In this document: piece by piece, positions 32,352-41,515 of the stretch | How positions within the stretch are numbered: the first letter of the stretch is position 1 | How the letters are laid out: every line of letters starts with the position of its first letter | Source of the DNA: Parasphingopyxis marina | GTDB lineage: Bacteria > Pseudomonadota > Alphaproteobacteria > Sphingomonadales > Sphingomonadaceae | Reading direction: 5' to 3' | Length of the DNA: 64,000 nucleotides | Assembly: GCF_014237875.1 (NCBI RefSeq) | Contig: NZ_JACJVJ010000002.1 | Coordinates: forward strand, 124,001-188,000 | Notes under the pieces: generated by a model | What the model saw: only the letters and a program-made list of their open reading frames with translations | Database searches by the model: none | What the model was told of the DNA's origin: nothing | Translations under genes and position numbers: made by a program

Positions 32352-33514
32352 GCGGCTTGCTTCTCCATAAGGTCCTGGGCGTAAGCGCGAGCGGCGCCGT
32401 CTATCGCGAATATATCGTCAAGCTGCTGGGGGGAGCCGGGGTCATAGACGTCCAGCACCGCTTCGACAATCATTGCGATATCGAGGAAACCGATGCGCCC
32501 GGCGAGGAAAGCGGCCACCGCTTCCTCGTTGGCGGCATTGAGGATCGCGGGACGGGCGCCACCCGCCTCCATGGCGGCACGTGCCAGCGCCAGCGCCGGA
32601 AACCGCTCGGTATCCGGTTCCTCGAAATCGAGACGCCCGATTTCAGCGAGATTCAGCCGCTCGCACGGGGTCTCCATCCGGTCGGGCCAGGCCAGTATAT
32701 GGGCGATTGGTATACGCATATCGGGGCTGCCGAGCTGCGCGAGCACCGACCCGTCACGATATTCGACCAGGGAATGGATCACAGACTGGCGATGGACAAC
32801 AATGCGAAAATCCTCGGCCGGAAGGCCGAACAGGTGCTTGGCCTCGATCAGCTCCAGGCCCTTGTTCATCAGGGTCGCCGAATCGATGGAGATTTTCGCG
32901 CCCATCGACCAGTTCGGATGCTGAACGGCGCGTTCCGGCGTTACAGAGCGCATCTGCTCCCGCGTCCATTCGCGAAAGGGGCCACCTGATGCCGTCAGGA
33001 TGATGCTCGAAATACCCTCCGGCCGGTCATGATCGAAGCATTGGAAGATCGCATTATGCTCGGAATCGACCGGCAGGATCGTAACGCCTTTTTTCCGCGC
33101 GGCTTCCGTCATTAGCGAACCGGCGGACACCAGCGATTCCTTGTTGGCGAGCGCGATCGTCGAGCCGGCCTCGATCGCGGCCATGACCGGACGAATGCCG
33201 GCCGCCCCCACGATGGCCGCCATTACGAGATCGGCCCCCGCCCCCGCAGCGTCGCAGATCGCCTCCGCGCCCGCCGATACGGCAACGCCGCTGCCGGCGA
33301 GCGCTTCTTCGAGCGCGGCCTTGCGGTCAACATTGCCGATGACCGCTTGTTTGGCGCGTGTCTTGCGCGCCGCATCAGCGAGCCCTTCGACGTCGCAATG
33401 CGCCGTCAGCGCGACGATTTCGAAGGCGTCCGGGTTACGCATGGCGAGATCGAGGGTTGACTGACCCACCGATCCGGTCGCGCCGAGGATGGTAAGGCTC
33501 TTGCGCGCGCTCAT
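32348..33514 (-). CDS. dxr: 1-deoxy-D-xylulose 5-phosphate reductoisomerase
   Basis: The 388-residue enzyme begins MSARKSLTILGATGSVGQSTLD (NADPH-binding loop), with ALANKESLVSAG, PVDSEHNAIFQCF (metal and substrate ligands), TASGGPFREW and NWSMGAKISIDSATLMNKGLE. It makes 2-C-methyl-D-erythritol 4-phosphate in the MEP isoprenoid pathway. The start at 33514 gives an ATGA overlap with the cdsA stop; a longer frame extends upstream inside cdsA and is rejected. UppS nearby uses isoprenoid products. Confidence 0.97.
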   Translation of the reverse strand: MSARKSLTILGATGSVGQSTLDLAMRNPDAFEIVALTAHCDVEGLADAARKTRAKQAVIGNVDRKAALEEALAGSGVAVSAGAEAICDAAGAGADLVMAAIVGAAGIRPVMAAIEAGSTIALANKESLVSAGSLMTEAARKKGVTILPVDSEHNAIFQCFDHDRPEGISSIILTASGGPFREWTREQMRSVTPERAVQHPNWSMGAKISIDSATLMNKGLELIEAKHLFGLPAEDFRIVVHRQSVIHSLVEYRDGSVLAQLGSPDMRIPIAHILAWPDRMETPCERLNLAEIGRLDFEEPDTERFPALALARAAMEAGGARPAILNAANEEAVAAFLAGRIGFLDIAMIVEAVLDVYDPGSPQQLDDIFAIDGAARAYAQDLMEKQAA

Positions 33515-34299
33515 GCGATTGCTCCCGCGGCCGCCAGTCCGGCGACGCAGATCGCCACCGGCAACAGGCCGTCGAGCCGGTCGAGTGCCCCGCCATGACC
33601 GGGGAAGAGGTTCGAGCTGTCTTTCACATCCGCGCGCCTTTTGAGCCAACTCTCATATAGATCGCCAAGCTGGGCAAGGACAGCAAGGCCGGCGGCGAAT
33701 GGGACGAAGGCCATCGGAATGCTGCCGAACCAGGCGAAAATCGCGCTGACGAGGACGGCGCTGATCATGCCGCCGATCAACCCTGCCCATGTCTTGTTGG
33801 GGCTGAGCGCCGGGGCGAGCTTGGGCCCGCCGATCGACTTGCCCGAGAAATAGGCGCCGATATCGGTCGCCCAGACAACCGCCAGCGCCCAGAGCGTCAA
33901 CACGAGGCCGCCTTGTTCGCGCAGAAAGACGATCGCGAGAGAGCCGAGCCCGATATAGAGAAATCCGCCCCCGATTTTGGGGTTCATGGTCACTGCGGCG
34001 GTCGCAATTGCACCACCCAGCAGCGCCGCCAGCGTCGTCATGTCGATGAGCCGAACCGAGGGATGGGCATAGATCAACAGCGCCAGGATAAGCGCTGCGG
34101 CGATGACCGATTTTGCAGCGCCGGCTCTCATCAGGCCGCCCCATTCCACCATCATCGCGGCGGCGAGAAAGGTGGCGAGTAGCCAGAAGGCGCCCTTCCC
34201 CGCATAGAGCGCGCCGATGGCGACCAGGAGCAGCACGATGCCGGTCGCGGTGCGGACCCAGAGGTTACGGAAATCGCTGCGCGCTGCGGTTTCGGTCAC
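33511..34299 (-). CDS. cdsA: Phosphatidate cytidylyltransferase
   Basis: A 262-residue integral membrane protein with about seven hydrophobic helices. The C-terminal signature SWLKRRADVKDSSNLFPGHGGALDRLDGL matches the CDP-diacylglycerol synthase pattern. It makes CDP-diacylglycerol from phosphatidic acid and CTP, the precursor used by the pssA product encoded at 38631-39422. It starts with GTG overlapping the uppS stop (GTGA). Confidence 0.96.
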   Translation of the reverse strand: MTETAARSDFRNLWVRTATGIVLLLVAIGALYAGKGAFWLLATFLAAAMMVEWGGLMRAGAAKSVIAAALILALLIYAHPSVRLIDMTTLAALLGGAIATAAVTMNPKIGGGFLYIGLGSLAIVFLREQGGLVLTLWALAVVWATDIGAYFSGKSIGGPKLAPALSPNKTWAGLIGGMISAVLVSAIFAWFGSIPMAFVPFAAGLAVLAQLGDLYESWLKRRADVKDSSNLFPGHGGALDRLDGLLPVAICVAGLAAAGAIA

Positions 34300-35051
34300 A
34301 GGCCACCAAAGCGGCGTTCGCGCCGGCCGAATTCAGCGACGGCCTCGGCAAGCGCCTCGCCGCCAAAATCGGGCCAGAGCGTGTCGGTGAACAGCAGTTC
34401 GGCATAGGCCGCCTGCCACAAAAGGAAATTGGAGAGCCGTTTTTCGCCCGACGTGCGGATCAGGAGATCGAGCGGCGGCAGCCCGTGGGTTTCAAGCCGC
34501 TCCTCGATTGCCGCGCCGTCCACCGCATCCGCCGTCAGACGCCCCGCGGCCACATCCTCGGCGATGGTGCGCGCGGCGCTCGCGATCTCGAACTGCGAAC
34601 CATAGTTGAGCGCAACCACCAGCGTTGCCAGCCCGTTATTCTTCGTGCGCTCGACCGCATTGTCTATCAGTTCGACGACATCGGCATCGAAGGCGCGATA
34701 ATCGCCGATGACGCGGATACGGATACCTTCCCGCGCCAGCGCGTCGAGCTCCTTGCGGATGAAGCGGCGCAAGAGGTTCATCAGGTCGGCGATTTCGTCC
34801 GCCGGCCGGCTCCAGTTTTCCGAAGAAAAGGCATACAGCGTCAGGACTTCGATCCCGAGTTCGCCTGCGGCCCGCACGATTTCGCGCGCGGCTTCTATCC
34901 CCTTGCGGTGGCCGGCGACGCGCGGCAGGCCGCGCTGCTTCGCCCAGCGTCCGTTGCCGTCCATGATGATCGCGACGTGGCGCGGAGCGGTATCACCACC
35001 GCCCTTGCCGGCCGCCGCGTCGTCCACGGGTCGGGCCGGTTCGGCGGTCAC
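34296..35051 (-). CDS. uppS: Undecaprenyl diphosphate synthase
   Basis: The 251-residue cis-prenyltransferase has [22 protein letters not shown] (catalytic Asp), [24 protein letters not shown] and [25 protein letters not shown]. It produces the C55 lipid carrier for peptidoglycan and polysaccharides. The GTG at 35051 overlaps the frr stop (GTGA); the first 24 residues are a variable extension. A much longer frame exists upstream within frr but is a shadow. Confidence 0.96.
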   Translation of the reverse strand: MTAEPARPVDDAAAGKGGGDTAPRHVAIIMDGNGRWAKQRGLPRVAGHRKGIEAAREIVRAAGELGIEVLTLYAFSSENWSRPADEIADLMNLLRRFIRKELDALAREGIRIRVIGDYRAFDADVVELIDNAVERTKNNGLATLVVALNYGSQFEIASAARTIAEDVAAGRLTADAVDGAAIEERLETHGLPPLDLLIRTSGEKRLSNFLLWQAAYAELLFTDTLWPDFGGEALAEAVAEFGRRERRFGGL

Positions 35052-35605
35052 AGCTCTAGGATTTCCTTTTCCTTGTCGGTCGCGATGGCGTCGATCTCGG
35101 CGATCTTGTCGTCGGTCATCTTCTGGACTTCGGCTTCTAGGCGCTTCTTGTCGTCCTCGCTGATTTCCTTCTTGTTCTCGTCGGTCTTGATATCGTCCAT
35201 GCCGTCGCGCCGGACGTTGCGGACCGCGACCTTGGCCTTTTCCGCATATTGGCCGGCGAGCTTGGCCAGTTCCTTGCGGCGTTCCTCGGTCAAATCGGGA
35301 ATCGGCAGGCGGATCGTCGTACCGTCCAGTTGCGGGTTCAGGCCGAGGCCCGCCGCGCGGATCGCCTTTTCGACGGGCTGGACGTTGGAGCTGTCCCACA
35401 CCTGGACCGAGAGCATGCGCGGTTCGGGCGCATTGACGGTCGCCACCTGGTTGAGCGGCATATTTGCGCCATAAACTTCCACCGTGACGGGATCGAGCAA
35501 GGATGCCGAAGCCCGCCCCGTCCTCAGACCGCCCAGATCGCCTTTCAGCGAATCCACAGCGCCAGCCATTCGGCGCTCGACGTCGCCCTTGTCATATTGT
35601 GCCAT
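35048..35605 (-). CDS. frr: Ribosome recycling factor
   Basis: The 185-residue protein has all RRF landmarks: [22 protein letters not shown], the central [20 protein letters not shown], and [13 protein letters not shown]. It splits post-termination ribosomes with EF-G. It follows pyrH after 11 bases and overlaps uppS, inside the rpsB-to-fabZ superoperon. Confidence 0.97.
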   Translation of the reverse strand: MAQYDKGDVERRMAGAVDSLKGDLGGLRTGRASASLLDPVTVEVYGANMPLNQVATVNAPEPRMLSVQVWDSSNVQPVEKAIRAAGLGLNPQLDGTTIRLPIPDLTEERRKELAKLAGQYAEKAKVAVRNVRRDGMDDIKTDENKKEISEDDKKRLEAEVQKMTDDKIAEIDAIATDKEKEILEL

Positions 35606-35616
35606 CAGGCCTCTCC

Positions 35617-36333
35617 CTAGCTTCCGACGGTCGTCGAAACTCCGCCTCCCGCGAGCACCTTGGCAAGATTGCCCTGTTCGCGGATGTTGAAGACGACGAT
35701 CGGTATGGTGTTATCGCGGCACAGCGCGACGGCAGCCGCGTCCATGACCTTGAGATTATCGGAAAGAACGCGGTCGTAACTCAAGGTTTCGTAGCGCGTC
35801 GCCCCTTCCACCTTGTGCGGATCGGCATCGTAGACGCCATCGACGCTCGTCCCCTTGAGCAGCGCATCGCACCCCATTTCAGCGGCGCGCAGCGCGGCAG
35901 CGGTGTCGGTTGTGAAATAGGGATTGCCCGTGCCCGCCGCGAAAATCACGATCCGGCCTTTTTCCATATGCCGCACGGCGCGGCGGCGGATATAGGGCTC
36001 GCAGACCGTATCCATGGGGATGGCCGAGAGCACCCGTGTGTCCTGACCGATCTGTTCGAGCGCATTCTGCACGGCGAGCGCATTCATAACTGTCGCCAGC
36101 ATGCCCATATAATCGGCGCTGGTGCGATCGAAGCCCCTGGCCGCTGCGGCAAGCCCACGGAAGATATTGCCGCCGCCGACCACGAGACAGAGCTCATGGC
36201 CAGCCTCCTTGGCGGCCGCCACTTCGCCGGCCAGGCGCGCGGTCGTTTCCGGGTCGATGCCGAACTGGCCTTCGCCCATCAGCGCTTCGCCGGAAAGCTT
36301 CAAGAGTATGCGGTTATAGCGCGGGCGCGACAT
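35617..36333 (-). CDS. pyrH: UMP kinase
   Basis: The 238-residue amino-acid-kinase-fold enzyme starts [23 protein letters not shown], with [32 protein letters not shown] and [11 protein letters not shown]. It converts UMP to UDP. It lies between tsf (96 bases upstream) and frr, the standard order. Confidence 0.97.
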   Translation of the reverse strand: MSRPRYNRILLKLSGEALMGEGQFGIDPETTARLAGEVAAAKEAGHELCLVVGGGNIFRGLAAAARGFDRTSADYMGMLATVMNALAVQNALEQIGQDTRVLSAIPMDTVCEPYIRRRAVRHMEKGRIVIFAAGTGNPYFTTDTAAALRAAEMGCDALLKGTSVDGVYDADPHKVEGATRYETLSYDRVLSDNLKVMDAAAVALCRDNTIPIVVFNIREQGNLAKVLAGGGVSTTVGS

Positions 36334-36429
36334 TGCCGGTCCGGCCTTTCCTCAGGGTGGATATGCAAGCGGCGCGCACCCTAGTAAGGGCGCACGCCGC
36401 TGCCAAGTATTTGATTGAGCGGATGTGAA

Positions 36430-37353
36430 TTAGCCCGCGACAGCCGCGGCGACCTCTGCCGCAAAATCGTCTTCCTTCTTTTCGATGCCCTCGCCGAGCT
36501 GGAAGCGGACGAACGCCTTCAATGCGATCGGCGAACCGGCTTCCTTGGCGGCCTGGGCGACGACGTCTTCGATCTTGGTTTTATTGTCCATCACGAAGAC
36601 CTGGCTGAGCAGCGCGTTCTCCTTACGATATTTGGCGATCGCGCCATCGACCATCTTTTCGACGATCTCCGCCGGCTTGCCGGATTCCGCGGCCTTTTCG
36701 GTTGCGATGGCGCGTTCGCGCTCGACCGTTTCCGGATCGAGCTCTTCGCCGGTCAGCGCAAGCGGCGCGGCAGCGGCGATATGCATGGCCAACTGCTTGC
36801 CGAGCGGTTCCAGTACATCCGCCCCGGCTTCGCTCTCCAGCGCAACCAGAACGCCGATCTTGCCCATATTGGGCGCGGCGGCGTTGTGGACGTAGGAAAC
36901 CACGGCGCCATTATCCACGGCCACCTTGGCGACCCGGCGGATGCCCTGGTTCTCGCCGATGGTGGAGATGTTCTCGGTCAGCTTTTCCTCGACCGTGCCG
37001 CCTTCGGGATAGGGCGCGGCCTTCAGCGCCTCGACCGTCTGCTCGGTACCGAGCGCCAGCGTCGTCACCTTGGCGACGAAATCCTGGAACTGCTCGTTTT
37101 TGGCGACGAAGTCGGTTTCCGAATTGACCTCGACGACAGCGCCTTCGACGCCGTCGACGGTGACGCCGACCAAGCCTTCAGCAGCCGTGCGGCTCGCCTT
37201 TTTCGCGGCAGCGGCGAGACCCTTGGTGCGCAGCCAATCGACTGCGGCTTCCATGTCGCCGTTATTTTCCTCGAGCGCCTTTTTGGAATCCATCATGCCG
37301 GCGCCGGTGCGCTCGCGCAGTTCCTTCACGTCCTTGGCAGAAAATTCAGCCAT
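36430..37353 (-). CDS. tsf: Elongation factor Ts
   Basis: The 307-residue product begins [27 protein letters not shown] and contains [10 protein letters not shown], the conserved EF-Tu contact. It exchanges GDP for GTP on EF-Tu. The start at 37353 has AAGGA upstream and matches the family N-terminus; an ATG 24 bases earlier is less likely. The gene follows rpsB after 87 bases that contain a strong hairpin. Confidence 0.97.
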   Translation of the reverse strand: MAEFSAKDVKELRERTGAGMMDSKKALEENNGDMEAAVDWLRTKGLAAAAKKASRTAAEGLVGVTVDGVEGAVVEVNSETDFVAKNEQFQDFVAKVTTLALGTEQTVEALKAAPYPEGGTVEEKLTENISTIGENQGIRRVAKVAVDNGAVVSYVHNAAAPNMGKIGVLVALESEAGADVLEPLGKQLAMHIAAAAPLALTGEELDPETVERERAIATEKAAESGKPAEIVEKMVDGAIAKYRKENALLSQVFVMDNKTKIEDVVAQAAKEAGSPIALKAFVRFQLGEGIEKKEDDFAAEVAAAVAG

Positions 37354-37389
37354 CTGTCCGTCCTTATTGGTTTGCAATGGGTCTTTCAG

Positions 37390-37418
37390 ACGCCGCCGGG
37401 CTGCGGACCCGGCGGCGT
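37390..37418. other. Perfect 11-bp hairpin between rpsB and tsf
   Basis: ACGCCGCCGGG (37390-37400) pairs exactly with CCCGGCGGCGT (37408-37418) around a seven-base loop. On the transcribed minus strand it is followed by CTGAAAG, with no U run, so it is unlikely to be a full terminator for rpsB. It could be a processing or RNA-stability element that sets the rpsB:tsf ratio (inference). Confidence 0.6.
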
Positions 37419-37440
37419 TTTGTCTGGTAAGCGCAGTCCG

Positions 37441-38199
37441 CTACGCGTCGGCGACGGCCGGTTCGACCGGCGGTTCGACGGCAGCGCCGATATCCGCGCC
37501 CGAAGCGGCGGCGGCCTCGACGGCACCGGCACCAGCGGCCTGGGCGATCGCTTCGCAATAGAGGCGGATCGCGCGGGCCGCATCGTCATTCGCGGGAACC
37601 GGGAAGGCAATGCCATCCGGGCTCACATTCGAATCGAGAATGGCGACCACGGGAATGCCGAGCGTGTTGGCTTCCTTGATCGCAAGATCTTCCTTGTTGG
37701 CGTCGATCACGAACATCACGTCCGGCAAGCCGCCCATATCGCGGATACCGCCCAGCGACAGCTCCAGCTTGTCGCGCTCGCGTGTCTGCTGGAGGATTTC
37801 CTTCTTGGTGAGGCCCGCCTTGTCGCCCGAAAGCAGTTCTTCGAGGCTTTTCAGCCGGCGGATCGAGTTGGAAATCGTCTTCCAGTTGGTCAGCATGCCG
37901 CCGAGCCAGCGATGGTTCACGAAGTGCTGGCCGCACGAACGCGCACTGTCGGCAATCGGCTGCTGCGCCTGGCGCTTGGTGCCGACGAACAGGATCTTGC
38001 CGCCTCCGGCGACCGTCTGGCCGACGAAATCGAGCGCCCGCTGGAACAGCGGCACCGTCTGCGAGAGATCGATGATATGGACCCCGTTGCGATCGCCGAA
38101 AATATACGGCTTCATCTTGGGGTTCCAGCGATGGGTCTGGTGGCCGAAATGCGCCCCGACCTCGAGCAATTGCTGCATGGTGACGGAAATGTCCGCCAT
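37441..38199 (-). CDS. rpsB: 30S ribosomal protein S2
   Basis: The 252-residue protein begins [21 protein letters not shown] and has [38 protein letters not shown] and [16 protein letters not shown], all S2 signatures. The ATG at 38199 has GGAAGGAG upstream. The Ala/Pro-rich C-terminal tail (about 25 residues) is a common extension in this group. It is the first gene of the superoperon that runs to fabZ. Confidence 0.97.
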   Translation of the reverse strand: MADISVTMQQLLEVGAHFGHQTHRWNPKMKPYIFGDRNGVHIIDLSQTVPLFQRALDFVGQTVAGGGKILFVGTKRQAQQPIADSARSCGQHFVNHRWLGGMLTNWKTISNSIRRLKSLEELLSGDKAGLTKKEILQQTRERDKLELSLGGIRDMGGLPDVMFVIDANKEDLAIKEANTLGIPVVAILDSNVSPDGIAFPVPANDDAARAIRLYCEAIAQAAGAGAVEAAAASGADIGAAVEPPVEPAVADA

Positions 38200-38238
38200 G
38201 ATATTTCTCCTTCCGGTTATACCTCTGGAAAGCAAGGA

Positions 38239-38255
38239 TCGGGGCTCGGCCCCGA
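38239..38255 (-). promoter_or_regulatory. Leader hairpin upstream of rpsB
   Basis: TCGGGGC-TCG-GCCCCGA forms a seven-base-pair stem in the untranslated leader, about 40 bases before the rpsB start. S2 operons are often autoregulated through leader RNA, so this may be part of such a structure; the rest of the fold was not worked out. Confidence 0.35.
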
Positions 38256-38293
38256 CACCGGTATGTAAACGCCTTCCATGTGGAATGGACGCG

Positions 38294-38322
38294 CATTTAG
38301 GCGGGCCGGACTGATAAATCAA
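38294..38322 (-). promoter_or_regulatory. Candidate promoter of the rpsB superoperon
   Basis: On the minus strand TTGATT (-35, bases 38322-38317) is followed after 17 bases by TAAATG (-10, bases 38299-38294). The start would be near 38286, leaving a leader of about 87 bases before the rpsB ATG. No other good hexamer pair was noticed in this stretch. Confidence 0.45.
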
Positions 38323-38458
38323 CCCTTGACAGTTACGGAACAAATAGTGAACAACAGTCACTCGTCGCAAGGGAAAGCCATTTGGCGGCCTTGTGGATAA
38401 GATTGTGGATCGCCAGCGGCTTTTGGACGTTGAGATCGACGCTAGAGGAGATCGAAAG

Positions 38459-38683
38459 ATGTTGCAGTTAGCCGCCGCCCTGTTCTTCGTTGTCGCGCTG
38501 GTCGCCCCGCTCGCGGTGATCGTGTTGACCCTCGAAAGCCATTGGCTCCAGATCGTCAATGCTCTGACCGGCAAACATTATGTCGCACCGATTCCCGATA
38601 ACCGCCCTGCCCGCCTGCGCGAACGGCAGGTCAGCCATCGCGTGGCGCAGCCTCCTGCGCGGTCTGCGCGCGCCGTCGCCTGA
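38459..38683 (+). CDS. Small single-pass membrane protein, unknown function
   Basis: The 74-residue product begins [23 protein letters not shown], a membrane helix, then a short basic tail with [18 protein letters not shown] lies eight bases before the ATG, which is a good ribosome site. I do not recognise a family. It is convergent with pssA, and the last 53 bases overlap the pssA coding region on the opposite strand. The gene lies between the divergent rpsB promoter and pssA. The ribosome site supports expression; the overlap argues for caution. Confidence 0.5.
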   Translation: MLQLAAALFFVVALVAPLAVIVLTLESHWLQIVNALTGKHYVAPIPDNRPARLRERQVSHRVAQPPARSARAVA

Positions 38684-39422
38684 CCTTGGCATAATTGAAT
38701 ATGCTGACGGGCATGCTGGCGAGATAGGCGATGGCGAGCGCCGAAAAGGCGATCCAGGGTATGGTGACCACGGCCGCGATCATGCCGGCGATGGCCGCAA
38801 GCGCGCCGAAGCGTACGCCGCGCCGGAGCCGGATCGACGACCAGCTGAAAGTCGCGATGTTCGATACCAGCAGGAAGGCGATAAAGCCCGTCCAGGGCGC
38901 GACGATATAGAATTCGCGCAGGATCGGTTGTTCGGTCACCAGCCACAGAAAAATCGGCAACAGCAACAGCCCGGCGCCGGTCGGCGCGGGTACGCCGGTG
39001 AGAAAGCCCGCGGATTTATGCGGCTGCTCGTCGACATCGATTTGCGCATTGAAGCGCGCGAGCCGCAGGGCGCAGGCTGCCGCAAAGGCGAGCGCGAAGA
39101 TCCAGCCGTAACGCGGCATCGTCTGCAACGACCAGAGATAGACGATAAGCCCCGGCGAGACGCCAAAGGCGATTACGTCCGATAGGGAATCCAATTCCGC
39201 CCCGAATCGTGTCGCGCCGTTCAGAAGCCGCGCGATCCGTCCATCGAAACCGTCGAGTACGCCGGCGATGACGATGAAGGTCACCGCCGTCTCCCAGCGG
39301 CCGGCCAGCGCAAAACGCACCGCGCTCAATCCCATGCATAGCGCAAGCACGGTGATCGCGTTGGGAATGATCGCGCGCAACGGCAATCCGCGCCGCACGC
39401 GCTTCGGGCGGACACGCTTCAC
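38631..39422 (-). CDS. pssA: CDP-diacylglycerol-serine O-phosphatidyltransferase
   Basis: The 263-residue membrane protein has the CDP-alcohol phosphotransferase motif in [28 protein letters not shown] and about seven hydrophobic helices. It joins CDP-diacylglycerol and serine to phosphatidylserine. It starts with GTG overlapping the psd stop (GTGA), so psd and pssA are coupled and encode successive steps to phosphatidylethanolamine. Confidence 0.94.
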   Translation of the reverse strand: MKRVRPKRVRRGLPLRAIIPNAITVLALCMGLSAVRFALAGRWETAVTFIVIAGVLDGFDGRIARLLNGATRFGAELDSLSDVIAFGVSPGLIVYLWSLQTMPRYGWIFALAFAAACALRLARFNAQIDVDEQPHKSAGFLTGVPAPTGAGLLLLPIFLWLVTEQPILREFYIVAPWTGFIAFLLVSNIATFSWSSIRLRRGVRFGALAAIAGMIAAVVTIPWIAFSALAIAYLASMPVSIFNYAKVRRRRAQTAQEAAPRDG

Positions 39423-40153
39423 TGCGAGACGCCGAACGCGCGGCTGTCCTGGCCGATCCGGGCGACAATCGTTTCGCCCGCGACCGTTTTCTGGCCGAGC
39501 GCGACCAGCGGCGCCGTGCCGGCAGGCAGGTAGACATCGACGCGGCTGCCGAAGCGGATCAGGCCGATCCGCTGCCCGGCGACGACCATGTCGCCGGGCT
39601 TCACCCAGGGCACGATCCGCCGCGCGACCAGCCCGGCGATCTGCGTAAAGCCGATCCGGGAGCCGTCGCGCATTTCCACCAGGATGTGCTGGCGTTCATT
39701 GTCCTCGCTGGCCTTGTCGAGATCGGCGTTCACGAACTTTCCCGAAATATAGATGACCTCGCGGATCGTGCCGCCGACCGGCGCGCGGTTAATATGGACG
39801 TCGAATACGCTCATGAAGATCGAGACACGCGTCATCACTTCGTCGCCCAGCCCGTCGGGTCCGGCCATTTCACGGGGCGGCGCCACTTCGCGGATCAGGG
39901 TGATCAATCCGTCGGCCGGGGCGACGATCACGCCTTCTTCGGTCGGCGTCACGCGCACCGGATCGCGAAAGAAGGTGGCGATCCAGATCGCGAGCCCGAT
40001 CAGCGGCCAGGCGATCAGCCCCCAGCCAAGCCACATAAAGATGATGATGGCGACCCCGGTGACGGCCAGATATTTGTAACTTTCAGGATGGACGGACGGC
40101 CATTGCCATCGCACATTGCGATCGTCGCCCGGCGGCTTTTGAAGCTCTGTCAT
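39419..40153 (-). CDS. psd: Phosphatidylserine decarboxylase, short type
   Basis: The 244-residue protein has an N-terminal membrane part ([33 protein letters not shown]), then [22 protein letters not shown] and the self-cleavage site [11 protein letters not shown], where the serine of the FGS sequence becomes the pyruvoyl group. The length fits the archaeal-type (PSD-B) short form rather than the 320-residue E. coli enzyme. It works directly after PssA. Confidence 0.94.
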   Translation of the reverse strand: MTELQKPPGDDRNVRWQWPSVHPESYKYLAVTGVAIIIFMWLGWGLIAWPLIGLAIWIATFFRDPVRVTPTEEGVIVAPADGLITLIREVAPPREMAGPDGLGDEVMTRVSIFMSVFDVHINRAPVGGTIREVIYISGKFVNADLDKASEDNERQHILVEMRDGSRIGFTQIAGLVARRIVPWVKPGDMVVAGQRIGLIRFGSRVDVYLPAGTAPLVALGQKTVAGETIVARIGQDSRAFGVSQ

Positions 40154-40215
40154 ACGGGCTTGATACAGTCGGCTTGCGAGGGTGACAATCGGCGCATTTT
40201 CCGGTTGCCCGCCGG

Positions 40216-40244
40216 TTGATTGCGCGGCCTTTGCGCCCTAGACG
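40216..40244 (+). promoter_or_regulatory. Candidate promoter of icd
   Basis: TTGATT (40216-40221) and TAGACG (40239-40244) are separated by 17 bases and lie 44 bases before the icd ATG. The -35 is identical to that proposed for rpsB. Supported by hexamer similarity only. Confidence 0.4.
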
Positions 40245-40287
40245 GCATGAAAAGTCGGATTCCTCCCCATTTCGGAAAGCAAACTGC

Positions 40288-41511
40288 ATGGCCAGCAAGA
40301 TCAAGGTGAAGACCCCTGTCGTAGAAATCGATGGCGACGAGATGACCCGGATCATCTGGGAATGGATTCGCGAGCGCCTGATCCTGCCCTATCTCGATAT
40401 CGATCTGAAATATTACGATCTTTCGATTCAGAAGCGCGACGAAACCGACGATCAGATCACCGTCGATTCCGCCAATGCGATCAAGGAATATGGCGTCGGC
40501 GTGAAATGCGCGACGATCACGCCCGACGAAGCCCGTGTCGAGGAGTTCGATCTCAAGAAGATGTGGAAATCGCCGAACGGCACGATCCGCAATATCCTGG
40601 GCGGCGTCGTTTTCCGCGAGCCGATCGTGATCGAGAATGTGCCCCGGCTCGTGCCTGGCTGGACCGATCCCATCGTTATCGGCCGCCATGCCTTTGGCGA
40701 TCAGTATCGCGCGACCGACACGCTGATCCCCGGCCCCGGCAAGCTGCGGCTCGTTTATGACGGCGACGACGGCACCTCGATCGATCTCGAAGTGTTCGAC
40801 TTCCCCTCGCCCGGCGTCGCGATGGCTATGTACAACCTTGATGACAGTATCCGGGATTTTGCCCGCGCGAGCCTCAATTACGGCCTGCAGCGCGAATGGC
40901 CGGTATATCTGTCGACCAAGAACACCATCATGAAGAAATATGATGGCCGCTTCAAAGACCTTTTCGAAGAAGTGTTCGAATCCGAATTCAAGTCGGATTT
41001 CGAGGCCAAGGGTATCGAATATCAGCATCGCCTGATCGACGATATGGTCGCCAGCGCGCTCAAATGGTCGGGCAAATTCGTCTGGGCCTGCAAGAATTAC
41101 GATGGCGACGTCCAGTCGGACACGCTCGCACAGGGCTTCGGTTCGCTCGGCCTGATGACATCGGTGCTGATGGCGCCCGATGGCAAGACGATCGAAGCCG
41201 AAGCGGCGCACGGTACCGTCACCCGGCATTTCCGCATGCACGAACAGGGCAAGGCGACGTCGACCAATCCGATCGCCTCGATCTTCGCCTGGACGCGCGG
41301 CCTGATCTATCGCGGCCGGTTCGACGAAACGCCCGAAGTGACGCGCTTCGCCGAGACGCTGGAGCGGGTTTGTATCGAGACGGTGGAAAATGGTCAGATG
41401 ACGAAGGATCTCGCGATCCTCATCGGCCCGGATCAGGCCTGGATGACGAGCGAGCAATTCTTCGAAGCGATCCGCACCAATCTGGAAACCGCGATGGGCG
41501 AGTGGCAATAG
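40288..41511 (+). CDS. icd: NADP-dependent isocitrate dehydrogenase (eukaryotic-like, type II)
   Basis: The 407-residue enzyme begins [29 protein letters not shown] and has [60 protein letters not shown] and [10 protein letters not shown]. These match the homodimeric NADP enzyme of alphaproteobacteria and eukaryotes, not E. coli Icd. It converts isocitrate to 2-oxoglutarate in the TCA cycle. The ATG at 40288 fits the family N-terminus; an upstream in-frame start is unlikely. Confidence 0.97.
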   Translation: MASKIKVKTPVVEIDGDEMTRIIWEWIRERLILPYLDIDLKYYDLSIQKRDETDDQITVDSANAIKEYGVGVKCATITPDEARVEEFDLKKMWKSPNGTIRNILGGVVFREPIVIENVPRLVPGWTDPIVIGRHAFGDQYRATDTLIPGPGKLRLVYDGDDGTSIDLEVFDFPSPGVAMAMYNLDDSIRDFARASLNYGLQREWPVYLSTKNTIMKKYDGRFKDLFEEVFESEFKSDFEAKGIEYQHRLIDDMVASALKWSGKFVWACKNYDGDVQSDTLAQGFGSLGLMTSVLMAPDGKTIEAEAAHGTVTRHFRMHEQGKATSTNPIASIFAWTRGLIYRGRFDETPEVTRFAETLERVCIETVENGQMTKDLAILIGPDQAWMTSEQFFEAIRTNLETAMGEWQ

Positions 41512-41515
41512 GCCG

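Noticed and set aside
33515-33649. Upstream extension of dxr by 45 residues
   Set aside because: The extension is within cdsA, is Arg-rich and unlike Dxr N-termini; the ATGA overlap at 33511-33514 fits the operon.
36415-38268. Plus-strand ORF of 617 residues opposite tsf and rpsB
   Set aside because: It spans two well-supported ribosomal-protein-class genes and their intergenic hairpin and has no domain.
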